From Clostridiales bacterium (lineage in GTDB: Bacteria; Bacillota; Peptococcia; DRI-13; UBA5745), in contig WRIW01000008.1 in assembly GCA_009782505.1 (NCBI GenBank), positions 1 through 59,519 of the forward strand: 59,519 nt of DNA, read 5' to 3'. Below, piece by piece: positions 56,714 through 59,519 of the stretch (positions are counted from its first letter, which is position 1; the number at the start of each line of letters is the position of its first letter). The notes under the pieces are model-generated. The model ran no database searches and was not told where the DNA came from. It saw only the letters and a program-made list of their open reading frames with translations. The translations under genes were made by a program, and so were the position numbers.

Positions 56714-57083
56714 GAAAGAACGAAAAGCGGCGGCAATCAAGAAAGCCAGGCAAAAAAAGACGATCATCATCAGCGTATGCGTTTCGGTGGTGGCGATCGT
56801 TACTGCCGCCCTTGTCTTTTTACTGTTTCCGCAAAGTAAGACGCGCGTATTCACCGACGGCCATCAGACGGTGACTCTGCGCCGGGACGGCACGTTTACC
56901 GCCGAGCTTGCCCACGAAGACAGGGAAGGCTCCTATACGGAAAGCAAGGCAAACGGTACGGTCACGGTGACCTTCATCATCGGCGGGGCTGCCGTGGACG
57001 GTAGTATCGCGGATGGCATACTGACGCTGCCCCATGAGTGGGACGACGGCCACGGCCACGGCACGAGGCTCCGGCAGAAGTAA
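56706..57083 (+). CDS. Small membrane-anchored protein with WDDGHGHG motif
   Basis: A 125-residue protein: a basic cytosolic N-terminus (NKKERKAAAIKKARQKK), one transmembrane helix (TIIISVCVSVVAIVTAALVFLLF), then an outside domain of about 75 residues of beta strands (VTLRRDGTFTAEL, GTVTVTFIIGG). It ends LPHEWDDGHGHGTRLRQK, where two Asp and two His could hold a metal. ATG 56706 is chosen because GGAGG directly precedes the ATG at 56700. It overlaps the kinase stop by 8 bp, so it may be a partner of that kinase. The function is unknown. Confidence 0.7.
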   Translation: MNKKERKAAAIKKARQKKTIIISVCVSVVAIVTAALVFLLFPQSKTRVFTDGHQTVTLRRDGTFTAELAHEDREGSYTESKANGTVTVTFIIGGAAVDGSIADGILTLPHEWDDGHGHGTRLRQK

Positions 57084-57298
57084 GCGAGCGCATCATTCGC
57101 AAAATAACTACAGCCCCCGTCTGCTAATCAGAGACCTTCGATAACACTATCTCTTTATCGGTAGTGAAACCTCTGTATGCGCTAAACCCGCCGTTGATAA
57201 AGTCGAATTTTAATGCGCGTGCTTACCCACGCGTCGTTTTCATATTTGTACTCAATAGAACCAGCGACGGATAAAACGGCGATTCCGCAATCTCCAGG

Positions 57299-57529
57299 CT
57301 AAAGACAATACGGATCGGCGGCGAGAACTTGCCTGCCAAGGCAGTTAAAAAGCGTTTCCTAGAGCTAAGGCAGGATCATATCGAGTATGTTATCTATTGC
57401 GTCAAGGAGAACGCCACTAAGGTACGGAACATCAAGGCATATCTGACTGCCGCCCTTTATAATGCGCCGGCAACAATCAATCACTACTACCAGGCTGAGG
57501 TCAGCCACCGTTTTAGGGGGAATGGATAA
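57299..57529 (+). pseudogene. Remnant of a replication initiator (RepA/DUF6017-type C-terminus)
   Basis: The frame reads LKTIRIGGENLPAKAVKKRF and then HIEYVIYCVKENATKVRNIKAYL, ending TINHYYQAEVSHRF, the C-terminal signature of plasmid/ICE replication initiators carrying DUF6017-like tails. The N-terminal two thirds are missing. There is no start codon with an SD, and TTG 57329 is fortuitous. Composition is AT-richer than the chromosome before it. The 57084-57298 stretch upstream shows nothing recognisable. Confidence 0.65.
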
Positions 57530-57583
57530 ACAATTACTTTATGGGCAGATTACCTCTGCGTTGTTGTAATAGGACACGAATGA

Positions 57584-58051
57584 GAATATAATGGCAAGGC
57601 GAAGGGCGGGATTGCAGACGTGCTGAACTCAGAAAAAGCAGAAGCGATTATAGTCAAACAAACCCCTATGGATAGAGCGACCGTTGAACGTGTTAAAAAA
57701 GCCTTGGCAAAGAAAGGGGTTGTTTTGGCGCAATCGGAAGAGATAGACAGAAATCTCATTTCTCGTGGTATTGAAGCTGCTGTGCTTGATCCTGGTGGCA
57801 TTATTCTTATGCATACGAAAGTTTCAGCTTCAGGTTTTTTTGAAGAACTGATTCATTACGGCCAGATACAGAGCAGACGGTTTGATATGGAGCTGTCGAC
57901 AGAAATAATAAGAATGGAGATCGAAGCGCAAGAGAGACTAATAAAGCACCAAAAAATCTATCATATCACAGATGACGAGATCACGGTGTTGACAGAGAAT
58001 CTGGAGCATTATAAAATGGAGCTGGAAGAAAAAGAGATTGGAGGGCTATAA
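57584..58051 (+). CDS. 5'-truncated toxin-domain-like protein
   Basis: The frame is open from 57584 (after TGA at 57581) and reads EYNGKAKGGIADVLNSEKA into 143 residues from GTG 57620. It contains VVLAQSEEIDRNLI and SASGFFEELIHYGQ, and a helical tail (MEIEAQERLIKHQKIYHI). I recall this pattern from C-terminal domains of phage MuF-like or polymorphic toxin proteins, but the assignment is uncertain. The SD is weak and coding-like sequence lies before the start, so this looks like the surviving end of a longer gene. A small gene follows with an overlap-like spacing of 1 bp. Confidence 0.5.
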   Translation, partial: EYNGKAKGGIADVLNSEKAEAIIVKQTPMDRATVERVKKALAKKGVVLAQSEEIDRNLISRGIEAAVLDPGGIILMHTKVSASGFFEELIHYGQIQSRRFDMELSTEIIRMEIEAQERLIKHQKIYHITDDEITVLTENLEHYKMELEEKEIGGL

Positions 58052-58052
58052 G

Positions 58053-58301
58053 ATGTTCCAAATGACGGTAGATGAAATATTCGAGATCCATGATGTATAT
58101 ACTGTTTACGGCGAATGTAATGGGATGAATAATCTTAAGCCCGGAACCCTAAAAGATGAAACCGGCAGGGAATATGGCTTTTCAATTCCCGTTGGTAAAG
58201 ATTTAGTGATTGACAGAAGCAAAATATGGCTAATACTCATCGGCGAGCACATTGACCTGCAATCGCTACTAGGCCAGAGATTGTACCAAGAAGCCAGCTA
58301 G
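58053..58301 (+). CDS. Small protein, possible immunity partner of the upstream toxin-like gene
   Basis: An 82-residue protein behind TTGGAGGG, beginning FQMTVDEIFEIHDVYTVYGEC and continuing LKPGTLKDETGREYGFSIP, a compact beta-rich pattern. Immediate placement after the toxin-like gene fits a toxin-immunity order. I do not recognise the family beyond that. It is followed by a terminator. Confidence 0.5.
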   Translation: MFQMTVDEIFEIHDVYTVYGECNGMNNLKPGTLKDETGREYGFSIPVGKDLVIDRSKIWLILIGEHIDLQSLLGQRLYQEAS

Positions 58302-58317
58302 CCAGCATTGAGCCACT

Positions 58318-58342
58318 AACCGCCGGTCGGCGGTTTTTCTTT
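58318..58342 (+). terminator. Intrinsic terminator after the toxin/immunity-like pair
   Basis: AACCGCC and GGCGGTT form a 7-bp stem around GGTC, followed by TTTTTCTTTT. Confidence 0.8.
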
Positions 58343-58399
58343 TCTCGGCTAATCATTAATCGAGCACAATCCTTGCTGCGCCTGCATTTCATCAGCATA

Positions 58400-58470
58400 T
58401 TGAGAGGAAAATGAGAGAGTTTTGAGAGGAAATCGAGAGGGAATTGATAGGAAATTGATAGGGCTTTGAG
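58400..58470 (+). repeat. Iteron-like GAGAGGAAAT repeats
   Basis: A run of imperfect direct repeats of about 10-12 bp: TTGAGAGGAAAA, TGAGAGAGTTT, TGAGAGGAAATC, GAGAGGGAAT, TGATAGGAAAT, TGATAGGGCTT. It lies just before the mobilisation-protein remnant and could be a remnant replication or transfer origin. Confidence 0.5.
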
Positions 58471-58523
58471 CTTGCGGCGATAATCCGGATGTGTTACGCT
58501 TGTCATGCTCAAAACCTCTCAAT

Positions 58524-58961
58524 CATCTACGCGAAGCAGAAATGAAACAACAGGCTTTGACAAGGGAAAATCAAACACTTAAAGGCGAAGTGACCACGTT
58601 GAGATCTGAAAACGGCTCTTTGCGCGAAGCCGTGGCAAAATTACAGGACATGGTGAACACCCTGACCGAGCGCGTCAGGATGGCATTTGATTTCTTGGTT
58701 GGTGCGGTTAAGGCTATCGGTATGCTGAAATACGACAAGGACGATGGCGGTTACATGGTTCAAGGGCTTACGGTAAAACAGGGGCGGCTCATAGACGCTA
58801 TCGCTGAATATGGGGCTGTTCGGGCAGATAATAACGGATTTCCTGATTTTGCCGAGGAAATGAGAAAGAAAATCGGCATAAGCAAAGGCATGGCGGCAGA
58901 AATCAACGCTTTGGAGAAGCCAACGCCACAGAAACCGTCACAAGGCTATGACCGTGATTAA
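58524..58961 (+). pseudogene. C-terminal remnant of a plasmid mobilisation/recombination (Pre/Mob-like) protein
   Basis: About 145 residues: a coiled coil (LREAEMKQQALTRENQTLK, TLRSENGSLREAVAKLQDMV) followed by RMAFDFLVGAVKAIGML and LTVKQGRLIDAIAEYGAV, which I associate with the tails of mobile-element mobilisation proteins. The catalytic N-terminal relaxase domain is absent. The frame's first start (58491) has no SD and the sequence before it is unrelated. A terminator follows, as for an intact gene end. Confidence 0.6.
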
Positions 58962-58990
58962 GGCAATAAAAGGAAAACAAGTATTAGAAT

Positions 58991-59023
58991 GGGTGCTGCG
59001 GAAGGTCGCAGCACCCTGTTTGT
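58991..59023 (+). terminator. Intrinsic terminator after the mobilisation-protein remnant
   Basis: GGGTGCTGCG and CGCAGCACCC form a perfect 10-bp stem around GAAGGT, followed by TGTTTGT. A smaller hairpin, CCTACG-CTTC-CGTAGG, lies at 59036-59051. Confidence 0.75.
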
Positions 59024-59146
59024 CTCTCTATATCGCCTACGCTTCCGTAGGGCGTTTCTGCTGGCTCAGGCGTCGGTAAAGTAACAAACCACTACATTGA
59101 CCGATTTCATGCCGTGTAGGGCAACGTAAGAAGCCATTCTCGGTCG

Positions 59147-59303
59147 TTATTGCATCAGTGTATCTCCGTATCGTAGAACATCTTCTTTAAGAACGATATA
59201 CCGAGGGCGGTCAAAGGACTTGCCTGACATTTTATCCAAATAAACCTTTTCAAGCGGATAACCTCGCTCCTTACAAAAGGATTCGATTACCGCAACGCCT
59301 CTA
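59147..59303 (-). pseudogene. N-terminal remnant of a serine recombinase
   Basis: The leftward frame reads RGVAVIESFCKERGYPLEKV and then DKMSGKSFDRPRYIVLKEDV, RYGDTLM, typical of the resolvase catalytic domain before the ELDRLGR helix. It stops at TGCATCAG (TGA) directly after GDTLM. The N-terminal catalytic serine region is missing: upstream sequence is a hairpin, and the open frame to 59356 is accidental. A fragment left by element decay. Confidence 0.6.
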
Positions 59304-59312
59304 TATAAGCGC

Positions 59313-59343
59313 AAAAGCCCACTAATAAAAGTAGGCTTTTTTT
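59313..59343. terminator. Bidirectional terminator-like hairpin
   Basis: AAAAGCC-C-ACT and AGT-A-GGCTTTT form a stem around AATAAA, with T runs on both strands. The remaining 59344-59519 is AT-rich with no gene that I can support. Confidence 0.65.
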
Positions 59344-59519
59344 GAAAAATTACCAATTATGAATCTGTTTTTGTTGTCGGCGTATTCTATACTACACCGC
59401 TCATGGATAGTAACAACCTATGTATGAAGCGTAGCACCGTTTTCACCTCATTTCTGTTTCTTTATTTTCTAAAAGGGATTGTAAAGTCGCTATAATGACG
59501 TTTATATCTTTTTCATCAC

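Noticed and set aside
59147-59356. Complete 69-residue recombinase start
   Set aside because: The first 18 residues come from a terminator-like hairpin; only the part from about 59303 leftward resembles a recombinase.

Overview
The window looks like a chromosome segment of a strictly anaerobic, GC-rich member of the Clostridia (Bacillota). The supporting signs are clean Shine-Dalgarno sites (GGAGG types) with ATG/GTG/TTG starts, a clostridial-type T-box leader, a VorB-type 2-oxoacid:ferredoxin oxidoreductase, an H-cluster [FeFe]-hydrogenase-like sensor, the PyrK/PyrD type of dihydroorotate dehydrogenase, DegV, HelD and BrnT families, and an LPxTG-type surface protein. I saw no rRNA, tRNA or CRISPR array.

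Layout. 1-9.6 kb: the end of an unrecognised protein, a secreted beta-helix protein with a Gln-Gln-Gly tract, a 1716-residue fusion of an H-cluster domain to a hybrid histidine kinase, and a convergent TraB/GumN protein. 9.9-18.6 kb: two paralogous proteins that each join an XRE helix-turn-helix, a cupin and an acyl-CoA synthetase. The second sits behind a T-box riboswitch whose specifier reads as AUC (Ile) and heads an operon with a P-loop ATPase and the four subunits of a 2-oxoacid:ferredoxin oxidoreductase. 18.6-25 kb: bacteriohemerythrin, a tautomerase-like protein, an amidohydrolase, a nucleoside kinase/polyprenyl synthase pair and DegV. 25.3-29.5 kb: pyrC-pyrK-pyrD, and a divergent pair with cobO. 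29.5-35.3 kb: a HelD-MoxR-DUF58-DUF4129 operon read leftward. 35.4-43 kb: EamA transporter, copZ-copA, and a DUF2339/DUF3999 envelope pair. 43.3-48.9 kb: a second HelD, an acyl-carrier-like protein lacking its serine, an LPxTG adhesin, a BrnT toxin-antitoxin pair and a flavodoxin. 49-57.1 kb: a signalling cluster with an orphan solute-binding lipoprotein, a membrane-anchored LuxR regulator, a zinc-ribbon protein behind twin palindromes, and a FIST sensor next to a hybrid kinase with an HPt domain. 57.3-59.5 kb: AT-richer decayed mobile-element DNA with pieces of a replication initiator, a toxin-immunity-like pair, a mobilisation protein and a serine recombinase.

How the parts may work together. 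The strongest system is the T-box/fusion/oxidoreductase operon. An acyl-CoA synthetase plus a reversible 2-oxoacid:ferredoxin oxidoreductase can turn 2-methylbutyrate into the 2-oxoacid precursor of isoleucine. An isoleucine T-box would switch this on when tRNA-Ile is uncharged, and the fused XRE-cupin module would let the enzyme regulate genes itself. A second theme is unusual sensing: an H-cluster kinase, a FIST/kinase pair and a membrane LuxR regulator all lie in one window. A third is a palindromic element of about 250 bp, present in two full copies and one half copy, which would fold into a long stem carrying two small hairpins.
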